Under the pieces are notes generated by a model that was not told the origin of the DNA, did not search any database, and saw nothing but the letters and a program-made list of their open reading frames with translations. DNA of 64,000 nt, from contig CALDSK010000237.1 in assembly GCA_937911865.1 (NCBI GenBank), forward strand, positions 1 through 64,000, given 5' to 3'. The DNA comes from an uncultured Synechococcus sp. Lineage in GTDB: Bacteria; Cyanobacteriota; Cyanobacteriia; Phormidesmidales; Phormidesmidaceae. Positions within the stretch are counted from its first letter, which is position 1. The number at the start of each line of letters is the position of its first letter. This document shows positions 33,330 to 42,598 of this stretch, in pieces. Both the position numbers and the translations under genes were made by a program.

Positions 33330-34451
33330 TTACTGAGTAGTTGCTGAATGCGCACTCGCTAAATCGAATGAAAATTTGCATCCTTTGCCTGCAGCAGAGC
33401 GTACGCTGATATTGCCTTGATGTTGCTCGACGACTCTCCGACAGAGTGCTAGGCCAATCCCGCTACCATCAGTGCGATTTTTGCCCGCTCGGTTGAACAT
33501 TTCAAAAATGTCTCCTTGAGCGTTTTCCGGTATCCCCGCGCCATTGTCACTGACGGAAAACAGAATTCGGTGGTTAGGTTGAGGGTGCGCTGAGACGTTG
33601 ACCTGTGGAATATCGGCATCGTTGTGGACAATGGCGTTATTGTTAAGGATGCTCACTATCTGATCCAGCAGTTGATAATTGCACTGCACGGCCGGCAAAT
33701 CGCACTGGCTGATCACTGCATGGCGCTCGAAAATCAATGTCTGAATCCCTGAAAGTGCATCCGAGACAACGGCGGTCATCTCTATGGGTGTAAATGCTTG
33801 AGCAGATTGCGATCGCACCTTTCCATAGTCCAGCAGTGCGTTCAAGGTTTGGTTCATACTCCCGGCTGTTCGCTGGCCCATTTCGACAAACTTAGTCTGT
33901 CTGGGTGTAAGCGTCGTTCTCTCTAGCAAATCAAAACTATTTTTTAGCACACCCAGCGGATTTCTGAGCTCGTGTGCGGCCGTATGGCTAAAGTTCTCTA
34001 GGGTTTGATTGCTGGCTTTTAGCTGATTGAGGGCATCTCTTAGAACGTACTGCCTTTGCCGATTTTGTAGGGCTGTGCGCGCCACTGAGGAAAGCACCTC
34101 GCGCTTTAGAGGCAGCTCTAAAAGTAAAACGCTGCGACTGTGAGCTGTTTCATTGAGCAGTGCTATGCAGCTGGCGAACCGACGACAGTCTCTCATCAAA
34201 ACGATAATTGGCAGATCAGACCAGTTGGGCTGCGTGTTTAAACAAGCACCGAGCAAGCTAGCGGTTCTTTTATCGGCTAAAACTTCTTCGGTAATGATCA
34301 CCAGCCCAGCTTCGTTTTCAATGGCGTCAGCTACGGCTGCTATTGAAGCCGCATTCAGACAGACGGGAGAGAGTGGCTCTAAAATTTTTCGCAAAGCCGT
34401 CCTATTCTGCTCACCATAGGTTGCTAAAACAATGTGTGCGGGCGGTGGCAT
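33330..34451 (-). CDS. Histidine kinase with N-terminal pseudo-receiver
   Basis: Residues 1-128 look like a receiver-type fold that has lost the phospho-accepting Asp (VIITEEVL in its place) but keeps a Lys in LPLKREV, hence a pseudo-receiver. HisKA has His160 in TAAHELRNPLG, and HATPase_c carries an N box (LNNNAIVHN), G1 (DNGAGIP) and G2 (GSGIGLAL). There is no membrane segment. The gene lies 69 bp after the KaiC-like gene on the same strand, so the two are probably co-transcribed and the kinase may read the state of the KaiC-like ATPase. No partner regulator is adjacent. Confidence 0.85.
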   Translation of the reverse strand: MPPPAHIVLATYGEQNRTALRKILEPLSPVCLNAASIAAVADAIENEAGLVIITEEVLADKRTASLLGACLNTQPNWSDLPIIVLMRDCRRFASCIALLNETAHSRSVLLLELPLKREVLSSVARTALQNRQRQYVLRDALNQLKASNQTLENFSHTAAHELRNPLGVLKNSFDLLERTTLTPRQTKFVEMGQRTAGSMNQTLNALLDYGKVRSQSAQAFTPIEMTAVVSDALSGIQTLIFERHAVISQCDLPAVQCNYQLLDQIVSILNNNAIVHNDADIPQVNVSAHPQPNHRILFSVSDNGAGIPENAQGDIFEMFNRAGKNRTDGSGIGLALCRRVVEQHQGNISVRSAAGKGCKFSFDLASAHSATTQ

Positions 34452-34520
34452 GACAGGTTGATGAAGAGACTGAGTGACCGTTTGGGCTGGAGCATTACTT
34501 ATTGATCTTTTTCTTGATCT

Positions 34521-36083
34521 TTAATCGGCTTGATCTTTTTCAATCAAGTGGCTGCTTTCTCCGGTGTAGCTCGGTGTGCCGGTCAAAATGCCAGAGAACT
34601 GACGTAGCGGCTCACCGACCTTGATCTTGCCGGGCTGTAGCTGAATTTCTCGAATCCTTCTCTCGTGAGCGCCAAACCGCTTTTTGTAGACGCTGACAGC
34701 CTGCCGCAGTTCTCCTTCGGCCTCAAAGTGACGCAGCAGCAGAACGGTGTCTGCCAGATAGCTAATATCAACCGGGACTTCGAGTGTAGGACCGATGACG
34801 CCGTGCTGAGCGACCACTACAAAAGTCATAATATCGCGCCGACTAAGCCCCATCAAAAGCTCGTGCATTTGGGCAATCAGTCGATTTTCGTTGGGCATTG
34901 CGCTCAGATAGCCGGTGAGCGTATCAATAATCACCATGCCTGCGCCCCAGGTTTCTACGTCGTGCTCAATCAAATAGTTCAGTTTGCCAGGGGTGATATT
35001 GCCAAAGCTCAGCTCGTGCAGACGAATGCGATCTTGTGAGACAAACTCGTCGATGGCAATGCCCAGCCCTTGGGCTCGCCGCGTCAGTGTGCCAGTAAGC
35101 TCATCAAATAAAAAGAGACTGACTTTGCCGCCTGATTTGACAAACTGCCGGGCAAAAGCGGTAGAAAGAGAGGTTTTGCCTGTCCCAGAAGGCCCAACCA
35201 GTAGGCAGGTCGTACCAGAGAGGAGACCGCCGCCAATGAGTTGGTCTAGCGCTTCAAGGCCGCTGGTAATCGTTTTGGCCTCTATTAGTTTGCCTTCTTT
35301 TATCGGGTTGCTTGGTGTGTATGCATTGGGCGTATATTCGTAGGGCTTAGCGGGAATTGCCCGATAGGATTGATACACTCGCATGCCTTGGTGGCTAATT
35401 TCTACATCGTGCTGGCCGAGGGCGTAGTCGATGCCGCGAATTTTGGGAATGTGCATGTAGCGATGGTCGCTGCCATGACTGGTGGTTTTAATGGAGAGGT
35501 TGATCACACCGTGGGCGATCGCACTCAGCTCGTGGTCTCGGGGGGCAACTTCGCGGGTGTCGGTCAACAGAGTGGTAATCACGCGATCGCTCATGTAGTC
35601 GCGGAGTGTGAAAAGTTCTTGCCGATAGGTAAGCGCATGATTTGCCAGCATTCTGAGATGAGAAATGCCATCAAAAACGACCCGTTCGGGCTGAACGTCC
35701 TCAATCACCTGGGTGAAGGCTTGCATCATCTCCGCCATTTCTACCTCAGACGTGTCGAAGATGGTTTGTTGCTCCATCAGACTTTGCAGCGCCTCTACAG
35801 AGCTAAAGTCTTTAAAAATAACGTTCGATATATCAATTCCGACAGAGTACGCTGTCTGCTTAAGACTTTCTATCCGCTGAGCGAGCGACAGGCACAGCAC
35901 CTGTTCGCCCATCTGTGACCCAGCCGCTAAAAAATGTAGTGCTAATGTGGTTTTACCAGTGCCGGGCGAACCGCTGACTACATACATCTCACCGATGGGC
36001 AGTCCGCCACGCAAAACTTTATCAAGAGACTTAATGCCGGTAGAAACTCGTTTAATCTCTCTGTTATTATCCACTGCTGCCAA
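34521..36083 (-). CDS. Double-domain KaiC-like ATPase with altered catalytic residues
   Basis: The 520-residue protein has two RecA-like KaiC domains, CI (about 12-245) with Walker A GSPGTGKTT at 38-46 and CII (about 270-500) with GPSGTGKTS at 297-305, and Walker B-like VVFDGIS and VIIDTLT. In clock KaiC, paired catalytic glutamates follow each Walker A; here the CI equivalents read SL (within CLSLAQR, 64-70) and CII has DE (327-328). The phosphorylation pair Ser431/Thr432 of Synechococcus KaiC aligns with Ser441/Tyr442. It is therefore a divergent homologue, not the canonical clock protein; no kaiA/kaiB is adjacent. The start is a TTG at 36083, uncertain. Confidence 0.85.
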   Translation of the reverse strand: MAAVDNNREIKRVSTGIKSLDKVLRGGLPIGEMYVVSGSPGTGKTTLALHFLAAGSQMGEQVLCLSLAQRIESLKQTAYSVGIDISNVIFKDFSSVEALQSLMEQQTIFDTSEVEMAEMMQAFTQVIEDVQPERVVFDGISHLRMLANHALTYRQELFTLRDYMSDRVITTLLTDTREVAPRDHELSAIAHGVINLSIKTTSHGSDHRYMHIPKIRGIDYALGQHDVEISHQGMRVYQSYRAIPAKPYEYTPNAYTPSNPIKEGKLIEAKTITSGLEALDQLIGGGLLSGTTCLLVGPSGTGKTSLSTAFARQFVKSGGKVSLFLFDELTGTLTRRAQGLGIAIDEFVSQDRIRLHELSFGNITPGKLNYLIEHDVETWGAGMVIIDTLTGYLSAMPNENRLIAQMHELLMGLSRRDIMTFVVVAQHGVIGPTLEVPVDISYLADTVLLLRHFEAEGELRQAVSVYKKRFGAHERRIREIQLQPGKIKVGEPLRQFSGILTGTPSYTGESSHLIEKDQAD

Positions 36084-36117
36084 TGTTTTTCAATCATCCG
36101 AACAGTAGCACACTGTT

Positions 36118-36151
36118 TAGAGGCCTGTGACGTCTAGAGGCCTGCAATGTT
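36118..36151. repeat. Imperfect 17-bp duplication
   Basis: TAGAGGCCTGTGACGTC is followed by TAGAGGCCTGCAATGTT in the divergent spacer between the KaiC-like gene and nurA. Confidence 0.6.
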
Positions 36152-36266
36152 CATATGGATTTGATACGTTCTAGCAAAGCGGCTATAGCTTTTGAGTCTT
36201 TTCATTATAGAATCGGCTTCTAAGCGTTGGTACTCTTGTTCTATTTCCGATTTGTGACATGTGCCT

Positions 36267-37454
36267 ATGACCATCAAATCTTCTCAAATTCAGGCAGTGC
36301 TCTCTAGTAAGCGGGCTGACTTTGCCAGTTTCAACGAGAGTACGTCGAGCTATTTGGATCAGTACCGCCAGGCCTGGGATGAGTGGGTAAGGCTAAAGCG
36401 CCGAGATCGCGCTCAGTGGCTGCAAGCTCAAGACGGTGTTTTAGGGGCCAAGCCGCTTGAGCCTATTAGCGCTCAAGAGAGTGGCATTTTGCGCAGTCAC
36501 CTCGCCTGGGAGAACCGGGAGCAAAGCTTGGCATGGGTCGAGACTCATCTGACGGGTGTGACAACTTTTGCCGTGGACGGCTCGCAGGTCTTTCCGCAAA
36601 AAGACTTTTCGATTCCGATTGGCCTAGTACAAATCGGCTGGTTTGAGAATCACCATTCACTTGCAGGCACCTACGAAAAAGACATTTTGCTCGATGTGAT
36701 GACGCCCAAAGATTTGGTGGCCGATCGCTCGCAGCCGATGGATCGATGGATGAACATGCGCCGATTTTCGATGGAGGTGCAGCGGCTGACCGACTATATC
36801 AAAACCGCAAAAGACAGAGCGCTACAGCAGGACCGCGATCCTGAAAAGTGTCTGGTCTTTTTTGATGGTTCGTTGGTGCTCTCATTTGCAGCAATGCTTG
36901 ATGACAATATTCGAGGTCCTTATGTAGAGCAGGTACTGACGCTGCTAGCCGCTAGTGAAAAGCATCAGGTGCCGTTAGTCGGCTATGTCGATACCGCAGA
37001 ATCTAACGATGTCGTAACGCTGCTACGTACCTTTCGCGATTTGGATAAATCTCGTGCTATTCACGATGCCAAGCTACTTAACCCACTGATGCGGTGGGGC
37101 GATCGCACGCCGATTATGACCTGCGATCGCGGCGGTATCTTAAGTGAGTACCGAGAAATGTGTGATCGCCTCACCTTCACGTATCTCAAAACCAACACCA
37201 GCTACCCTGCCCGCCTGGATATGCCCAAATGGATCTGGGAAGCGGACCTCGCTGAAACTGTCATTAACCAAGTGCGGGCCGAAGTCATCGTCGGTAACGG
37301 CTACCCGTACGCGATTGAAACCGCCGACCAGACAGCCGTATTGCAGAGCCGCGATCGGCAAATTTTCTATCGCATCTTGCAAGATTGGGCGGAGCGGGAG
37401 AATTTGCCCCTCCGCCTATCGCAAAAAATGATGAGCAAAGCCAGACGCCGATAG
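36267..37454 (+). CDS. nurA: NurA-domain nuclease
   Basis: The 395-residue protein carries NurA-type motifs: FAVDGSQVFPQKD (about 107-120, with the metal-binding Asp in VDGSQ), FFDGSLV (about 197-203) and a C-terminal NGYPYAIETADQTAVL segment (about 353-368). In archaea NurA works with HerA in end resection of double-strand breaks. Cyanobacterial proteins of this group are annotated as double-strand-break repair nucleases, but their partner is unclear and no HerA gene is adjacent here. ATG at 36267 or GTG at 36261 are equally possible starts. It is convergent with the penicillin-binding protein gene. Confidence 0.8.
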   Translation: MTIKSSQIQAVLSSKRADFASFNESTSSYLDQYRQAWDEWVRLKRRDRAQWLQAQDGVLGAKPLEPISAQESGILRSHLAWENREQSLAWVETHLTGVTTFAVDGSQVFPQKDFSIPIGLVQIGWFENHHSLAGTYEKDILLDVMTPKDLVADRSQPMDRWMNMRRFSMEVQRLTDYIKTAKDRALQQDRDPEKCLVFFDGSLVLSFAAMLDDNIRGPYVEQVLTLLAASEKHQVPLVGYVDTAESNDVVTLLRTFRDLDKSRAIHDAKLLNPLMRWGDRTPIMTCDRGGILSEYREMCDRLTFTYLKTNTSYPARLDMPKWIWEADLAETVINQVRAEVIVGNGYPYAIETADQTAVLQSRDRQIFYRILQDWAERENLPLRLSQKMMSKARRR

Positions 37455-37485
37455 CGGACGGTTGCTCCTCGCGCCGGGTCTTCAA

Positions 37486-39795
37486 CTATTGCAGAACATC
37501 GCCCATATAATTACCCCACAGCTTGGCGGCAACGTAGCTACCGGCGTCGGTGGCCGAATTATCATCATTGCCTATCCAAATGCCTGTCACCACCTCATCG
37601 CGCGGGACAAAGCCAATAAACCAAGAGTCCACATTATCGTTAGTCGTTCCGGTCTTACCCGCTTCCCCTCGACCGATAAAAGCGTTGCGCCCGGTGCCCC
37701 CTTCTACCACGCCTTGCAGCATGCTTACCATGGTGTTGGCCACATTAGGATCGAGGACAGGCTGATTGGCATCGGCGCTGTCCGCAAAATCGTAGATCAC
37801 TCGGCAGGTCTCTAGCTCGTTGAAATCCGTACAGTCGCTGCTGTCAATGACCCGCTGAATGCCATGAGGCTTATTCCACACGCCCTGATTGGCCAGCACT
37901 GCAAAAGCGCCTGTTATTTCTAGCGGCGTTACCTCGCTTTGGCCGAGTACCAGTCCTGGCTGTGCCTGCAAGTCTGAGGTAACGCCCATCCGCTTGGCCA
38001 GTGAAATCACCGAATCGAGTCCCGCTGCCTGCGCAATCCGCAGCGCCACAGGATTTTCTGATCGGGCCATACCCGCGTACATATCCAACGCGCCGCCCCC
38101 CGAACGGCAGCGAGAAAAGTATTGGCCCTGCCAGCTCAAGTCGCCGCAAGAGAAGGTCTCTCCGGCTGAAATGCCCTGCTCCAGCGCTGAGGCATAGGCA
38201 AATATTTTGAAGGTAGAGCCCGGCTGACGATAGGCCTGACTGGCTCGGTTAAACTGGCTCTCGGCGTAGTCTACGCCGCCGACGAGGGCTTCAATTTCTC
38301 CGCTTTGCGCATTCAAGGTCACAATTGCCCCCTGCGAGAAGCCCATGGCCGCGCCATCTGTGTCTACAGATGCGCGCAGTGCTTTTTCCGCGCTGGCCTG
38401 CGCCACTAGGTCCAGGCTCGTTTCTACAACGAAGTTACCTTCGCGAGCGAGGCTCTCACCGAGTACTGCATCTAGCTCATCAAAAACGTAGCTATAAAAG
38501 TAGGGCGCTCTGGCACTTTGCAACTGCGCGCGTGCGCTAGGACTAATTTCAATGCGCGATCGCCGTGCTCGTCTGCCTTCTTCGGCGCTAATAGATCCAG
38601 AAGACACCATGCGTTCGATGACGCGATCGCGATATTCAATCGCTGCCTGATAGTCTTGCACCGGGTTAAAGGCATTCGGTGCGGGTAAAATACCCACCAG
38701 CGTCGCGGCCTCTTCAATGCTCAGCTCGCTGGCCGACTTATCAAAATAAAACTGTGACGCATCTTCAAAGCCATACAGGTTATTGCCTAAATAGACCCGG
38801 TTAAGATACAGCAGCATGATGGCGTCTTTGCTGTAAAACGTTTCTATCTTCAGCGCGACAATGGCCTCACGGATTTTACGCGCCGCGCTATCCTCGGTGC
38901 CCACATAGTCGCGAAAGGTGTTACGCGCCATCTGCTGCGTCAGTGTGCTGGCCCCTTCTCGGATGCCCCCTTCTCTAACGTTTGTTTTCAGTGCCCGCGC
39001 AATCCCCCAGGGGTCTACCCCTGGGTGCCAGTAAAAGCGGGAGTCTTCAGAGGCCACTAGCGCTTTGGGTAAGTAGCTAGAGTACTCGTTTAGGCTTTTC
39101 TTTTCGATGTGAGCAATATTCGGTAGCTCGTTGAGCGGTGTCCGTACACCATTCTCCTCAGCGGTCACCATCACAGGGCCTTGCACTGACTCGGGCAGCG
39201 GGCTAATCGAAAACTTAGGCCACTCAAGTGCCACAATCCAAAAGACAAGTAGGCCAGTGAAGCCGCTAATGCCATACAGTCCATAGCGAACGGCCAGCAC
39301 ATACCACGGCGGCGGATCGACATAGCGAACGGTAACCGCGTCGGCCAGCTCTTCTGGCCCAAGGGTAAGCACGTCCCCGTGGCGTAGCGGAAATTTAGAG
39401 AGGCGCTTTTTTTTGCGATAGATGCCGTTGGTAGACCCCTGGTCTCGCATCACGAAGGGGTTGCCAGGGCGATTGCGATCGCGCGTTAATGACAAATGCT
39501 TCTGGCTGACGATAGGCGATCGCACCACAATATCAGCGTTTTTAGAAGATCGCCCCAGAACGTAGTGCTCTCCTACCAGTGGATATTCGCTGCTTTTACC
39601 CGCTTCTGCTTCAACAACAAGTTTGGGGACCCGCGCATCCGGCTTGAGTGGAATTTTATTAAAGTCCACATTGGCCTGCACCGTATGAAAAGCCTGAGTA
39701 ATTGAGCCTAGAAACGTCTTCGGTGCGCTTTTAGGGGCATTCTTCTTCTTTGGATCCGGCTTTCTAGATGGATTAGGAGGTGGCGGAGAAGTCAT
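37486..39795 (-). CDS. Class A penicillin-binding protein with N-terminal FHA domain
   Basis: The 769-residue protein starts with a cytoplasmic basic region and an FHA domain (about 60-150, GRSSKNADIVV...SQKHLSL...GSTNG). A single transmembrane helix (about 171-190) precedes a GT51 glycosyltransferase (catalytic Glu250 in EDSRFY; GASTLTQQMARN) and a transpeptidase with STFK, SEN and KTGTT motifs in the last 280 residues. It polymerises and cross-links peptidoglycan. The FHA domain binds phosphothreonine and suggests control by a Ser/Thr kinase. All catalytic motifs are intact. It is convergent with nurA, with only 31 bp between them. Confidence 0.94.
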   Translation of the reverse strand: MTSPPPPNPSRKPDPKKKNAPKSAPKTFLGSITQAFHTVQANVDFNKIPLKPDARVPKLVVEAEAGKSSEYPLVGEHYVLGRSSKNADIVVRSPIVSQKHLSLTRDRNRPGNPFVMRDQGSTNGIYRKKKRLSKFPLRHGDVLTLGPEELADAVTVRYVDPPPWYVLAVRYGLYGISGFTGLLVFWIVALEWPKFSISPLPESVQGPVMVTAEENGVRTPLNELPNIAHIEKKSLNEYSSYLPKALVASEDSRFYWHPGVDPWGIARALKTNVREGGIREGASTLTQQMARNTFRDYVGTEDSAARKIREAIVALKIETFYSKDAIMLLYLNRVYLGNNLYGFEDASQFYFDKSASELSIEEAATLVGILPAPNAFNPVQDYQAAIEYRDRVIERMVSSGSISAEEGRRARRSRIEISPSARAQLQSARAPYFYSYVFDELDAVLGESLAREGNFVVETSLDLVAQASAEKALRASVDTDGAAMGFSQGAIVTLNAQSGEIEALVGGVDYAESQFNRASQAYRQPGSTFKIFAYASALEQGISAGETFSCGDLSWQGQYFSRCRSGGGALDMYAGMARSENPVALRIAQAAGLDSVISLAKRMGVTSDLQAQPGLVLGQSEVTPLEITGAFAVLANQGVWNKPHGIQRVIDSSDCTDFNELETCRVIYDFADSADANQPVLDPNVANTMVSMLQGVVEGGTGRNAFIGRGEAGKTGTTNDNVDSWFIGFVPRDEVVTGIWIGNDDNSATDAGSYVAAKLWGNYMGDVLQ

Positions 39796-40034
39796 AGATC
39801 AAAAAAGCGGCGCTGACAGTTGGGGTCGAGGATTTGGTATCGAGTTTTTTGAATGGTAAGCGATTACGCCAGAAAACGACATTCAATCACGATGAGCTTT
39901 AAGCGATGCTGTTCAGATAAGAACGATGTCTGGAGCGCGATCTTCGAAAAAGCAGCCAGTAAAAAGGAGACAATCAAAAGCAAGGCAGCTATCTAAGACT
40001 CAACAAACTCAGGCATAGCAATTTCGGACAGTGG
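39796..40034. other. 239-bp spacer, nothing recognised
   Basis: It lies between lspA and the penicillin-binding protein gene, both on the minus strand. No hairpin, repeat array or ORF with a start signal is visible; it may contain the promoter of the penicillin-binding protein gene. Confidence 0.5.
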
Positions 40035-40610
40035 CTATTCAGTCCGGCGAGGCTTTGCTCTTTTTGTCCTGCGGCTAGCTGGTCGGTCAGTCGATCTGCT
40101 AGCTGTCCTCAGAGAGGGCGGCTGAGAACCTTCATCCGGTTCTTGAAAAGCGACGGCTAGCAGGCACAAGATACCCAGGTTAATCCAGATATCGGCCACG
40201 TTAAAGATCGGAAAGGGGTGATTCAAAATCGGCAGGTCAACGCTGGGAAAAATCGCCAGAAAATCGACTACGTAGCCCTGGGCAAACCGTTCTATGCCAT
40301 TGCCAAAGGCCCCACCCAAAATAAACCCGTAGCCAGCGGCCTCCCACCGATTAGGAATGCGCGCGAACCAGCCGTAGAGCGCTAGCCCCGCACTGACGAG
40401 CAGCGATAGCCACTTCAGCCAGTCGCCATTTTCGCTAAACAGGCTAAAGGCGGCGCCTTCGTTGATGACATAGGTAAAGTTCAGCACGCCGCTAATAATC
40501 GTGACGCTCTCTTGTAGATCAAAATTTTCGACGACCCACGCTTTGGTGAGGTAGTCCAAAATGATGCCAACGATCGCCGCTAGCCAGAAGAGCGCGTTTT
40601 TAGGTTTCAC
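40035..40610 (-). CDS. lspA: Lipoprotein signal peptidase (signal peptidase II)
   Basis: The 191-residue protein has four transmembrane helices and the catalytic aspartates in YVVDFL (about residue 110) and NVADIWIN (about 136), with the GGAFGNGIER motif between. It cleaves prolipoprotein signal peptides before the lipidated cysteine, which several proteins of this window (lipoboxes at 2030, 7294 and 20035) would need. A basic, Arg/Ser/Thr-rich tail of 35 residues extends beyond the usual length. The start is GTG. It lies directly downstream of bioY on the minus strand. Confidence 0.94.
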   Translation of the reverse strand: MKPKNALFWLAAIVGIILDYLTKAWVVENFDLQESVTIISGVLNFTYVINEGAAFSLFSENGDWLKWLSLLVSAGLALYGWFARIPNRWEAAGYGFILGGAFGNGIERFAQGYVVDFLAIFPSVDLPILNHPFPIFNVADIWINLGILCLLAVAFQEPDEGSQPPSLRTASRSTDRPASRRTKRAKPRRTE

Positions 40611-40728
40611 TGATTTGATTAAGCCCTTGAAGGCGAAGGTTTGAAGGAGAAGTCAGTTCTAAAAGAGGCAAAGGTTAGAACGGACGCTTGAGGACGAAAA
40701 CTTGAGAACGAAAACTTAAGCAATAGCT

Positions 40729-40766
40729 TTTTTAGTAGGACAGTGCCTTTTTAGTAGAACAGTGCC
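40729..40766. repeat. 19-bp duplication at the bioY stop codon
   Basis: TTTTTAGTAGGACAGTGCC and TTTTTAGTAGAACAGTGCC follow each other. The second copy contains the end of bioY, so the duplication copied its last codons and stop region. Confidence 0.9.
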
Positions 40767-41371
40767 TTGCGCAGACCGAAGGCGATCAGAGCGATCGCAC
40801 AGCTCACCATCACCTGACCGGGAAACTGCGCGACTGAATAGTCCAGCATAGAAACGCCCAAGGCCGGTGTCGCCGGTAGCCAGCGAAACAGATGCCCCAG
40901 CACCAGATAGGTCAGACCGCAAAGGTGCATGACGACAAGACCTGCGATCGCTGAAAACGCCAGCCTTTCCAAGGTGACCTTTTTGGGCGGTAGCTTTTGT
41001 GCCCCCTTTTTCTTTTGCCGAATGGCCAACATGCCACACACCCAACCTGCCGGAATAAACCCCAACAAATAGCCAAAGCTCGGCTCTTGCAGATAGCTCA
41101 CCCCGGCCCCTTGGGTGAACACTTCTAGTCCGAACCGCTCAAATAGCGCCACGCCGAGCGCGATATAGGCAATCTGTGAGAGCGCCGCCGCGTTTCTGCC
41201 GCCCATGCAGCCGATAAATAGCGCCACCCCAAACTGAAACGTCACGCCCAGAGAATAGGTTTCTAAGCCCCCGCCGCTTGGCACCGTAAAGGCAAAGGCC
41301 TCAACCCACGTACTGCCAATCGTCAAAATCAGACCGATAAACGCCCACAGCAGCTCAGCAGGAGCAAACAC
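40751..41371 (-). CDS. bioY: Biotin transporter BioY (ECF S component)
   Basis: The 206-residue membrane protein has six hydrophobic segments and BioY hallmarks: FQFGVALFIGCMGGRNAA (about 46-63), GYLLGFIPAGWVCG (about 100-113) and VMHLCGLTYLV (about 142-152). It binds biotin and imports it alone or with an ECF energising module; no ECF A or T genes are present here. The start is a GTG at 41371. It is divergent from hemB and runs towards lspA. Confidence 0.9.
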   Translation of the reverse strand: MFAPAELLWAFIGLILTIGSTWVEAFAFTVPSGGGLETYSLGVTFQFGVALFIGCMGGRNAAALSQIAYIALGVALFERFGLEVFTQGAGVSYLQEPSFGYLLGFIPAGWVCGMLAIRQKKKGAQKLPPKKVTLERLAFSAIAGLVVMHLCGLTYLVLGHLFRWLPATPALGVSMLDYSVAQFPGQVMVSCAIALIAFGLRKALFY

Positions 41372-41550
41372 TGGTACACCGAATACAACTTAACCAGTTT
41401 ACCGTCTTCGCATTTTTTACAGAAAGTAACTTTTGCGCAGCTATACCTAAACTCTTCTCAATACAAGCTTTACACTTGGTTGCATCTGTTGAGTCCCAGA
41501 GGAGGCCGCGGAGGCCGTCATTTTCTAACCCTTTCTCCCTTTTAATATTT

Positions 41551-42537
41551 ATGTTTCCTTCCCATCGCCCCCGTCGTTTGCGATCGCACGCCAATCTCCG
41601 CCGCATGGTGCGAGAAAACATCGTTACGACCAACGACCTGATTTATCCTTTGTTCGCGGTCCCTGGCGATACCTTTGCGCAAGAAGTCAAGTCTATGCCC
41701 GGCGTATACCAGCTTTCGGTCGATAAAATCGTCGAAGAAGCGAAAGAGGTGTACGACCTCGGCATTCCCGCCGTCATTTTGTTTGGTATCCCCACCGAAA
41801 AAGACACCGAAGCCACAGGTGCCTGGCACGATCACGGCATTGTTCAAAAGGCCACCGAAGCGATTAAAAAGGCCGTTCCTGACCTGATTGTGGTGGTCGA
41901 TACCTGCCTGTGCGAATACACCGACCATGGGCACTGCGGCTATTTGGACGTCGGCGATCTCACCGGGCGCGTGCTGAATGATCCAACGCTAGAGCTGCTG
42001 AAAAAAACGGCGGTGTCTCAAGCGAATGCAGGGGCTGACATTATTGCGCCTTCTGGGATGATGGATGGCTTTGTTCAGGCCATTCGCAGCGGGCTAGACG
42101 AAGGTGGCTTTGAAGATTTGCCGATTCTTTCCTATGCGGCTAAATACTCCTCTGCTTACTACGGTCCTTTTCGCGACGCTGCTGAATCTGCCCCTCAGTT
42201 TGGCGATCGCCGCACGTATCAAATGGACCCTGGTAATGGCGTAGAAGCGCTCAAAGAAATTGAGCTAGATATTGCTGAAGGCGCAGACATGCTGATGGTA
42301 AAACCTGCGCTTGCCTACATGGATATTATCTGGCGGGTAAAAGAGGCGACGAATTTACCTGTGGCTGCCTACAACGTTTCTGGTGAGTACTCCATGGTTA
42401 AAGCCGCCGCTCTGAACGGCTGGGTCGATGAGCAAAAAGTGGTCATGGAAACCATGACTAGCTTTAAGCGCTCTGGTGCGGATTTAATTTTGACCTATCA
42501 CGCCAAAGATGTGGCGCGGTGGTTGAAGCAAGCATAG
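41551..42537 (+). CDS. hemB: Delta-aminolevulinic acid dehydratase (porphobilinogen synthase)
   Basis: The 328-residue enzyme condenses two 5-aminolevulinate molecules to porphobilinogen in heme and chlorophyll synthesis. The two Schiff-base lysines are in SYAAKYSSAYYGPFRDA (about 200) and MVKPALAYMD (about 253). The cysteine cluster CLCEYTDHGHCG (about 124-135) indicates a zinc-binding active site. The ATG at 41551 is used because the start MFPSHRPRRLR is typical and the longer frame would begin at a TTG. The gene appears monocistronic. Confidence 0.96.
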   Translation: MFPSHRPRRLRSHANLRRMVRENIVTTNDLIYPLFAVPGDTFAQEVKSMPGVYQLSVDKIVEEAKEVYDLGIPAVILFGIPTEKDTEATGAWHDHGIVQKATEAIKKAVPDLIVVVDTCLCEYTDHGHCGYLDVGDLTGRVLNDPTLELLKKTAVSQANAGADIIAPSGMMDGFVQAIRSGLDEGGFEDLPILSYAAKYSSAYYGPFRDAAESAPQFGDRRTYQMDPGNGVEALKEIELDIAEGADMLMVKPALAYMDIIWRVKEATNLPVAAYNVSGEYSMVKAAALNGWVDEQKVVMETMTSFKRSGADLILTYHAKDVARWLKQA

Positions 42538-42551
42538 CGCTAACTTCGCAG

Positions 42552-42585
42552 CAGTTAAGGGGCTATTACAGTTAAGAGGCTATTT
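42552..42585. repeat. 17-bp duplication after hemB
   Basis: CAGTTAAGGGGCTATTA is followed by CAGTTAAGAGGCTATTT, in the short spacer between the convergent hemB and sugar-transferase genes. Confidence 0.85.
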
Positions 42586-42598
42586 GAGTGGCCACTCC

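Noticed and set aside
35370..35918. 182-codon ORF antisense to the KaiC-like gene
   Set aside because: The opposite strand carries clear Walker motifs; the antisense product has no domain and no start signal.
34521..36083. Canonical clock gene kaiC
   Set aside because: No kaiA or kaiB is adjacent, and the catalytic glutamates and the Ser/Thr phosphosite pair differ from clock KaiC.
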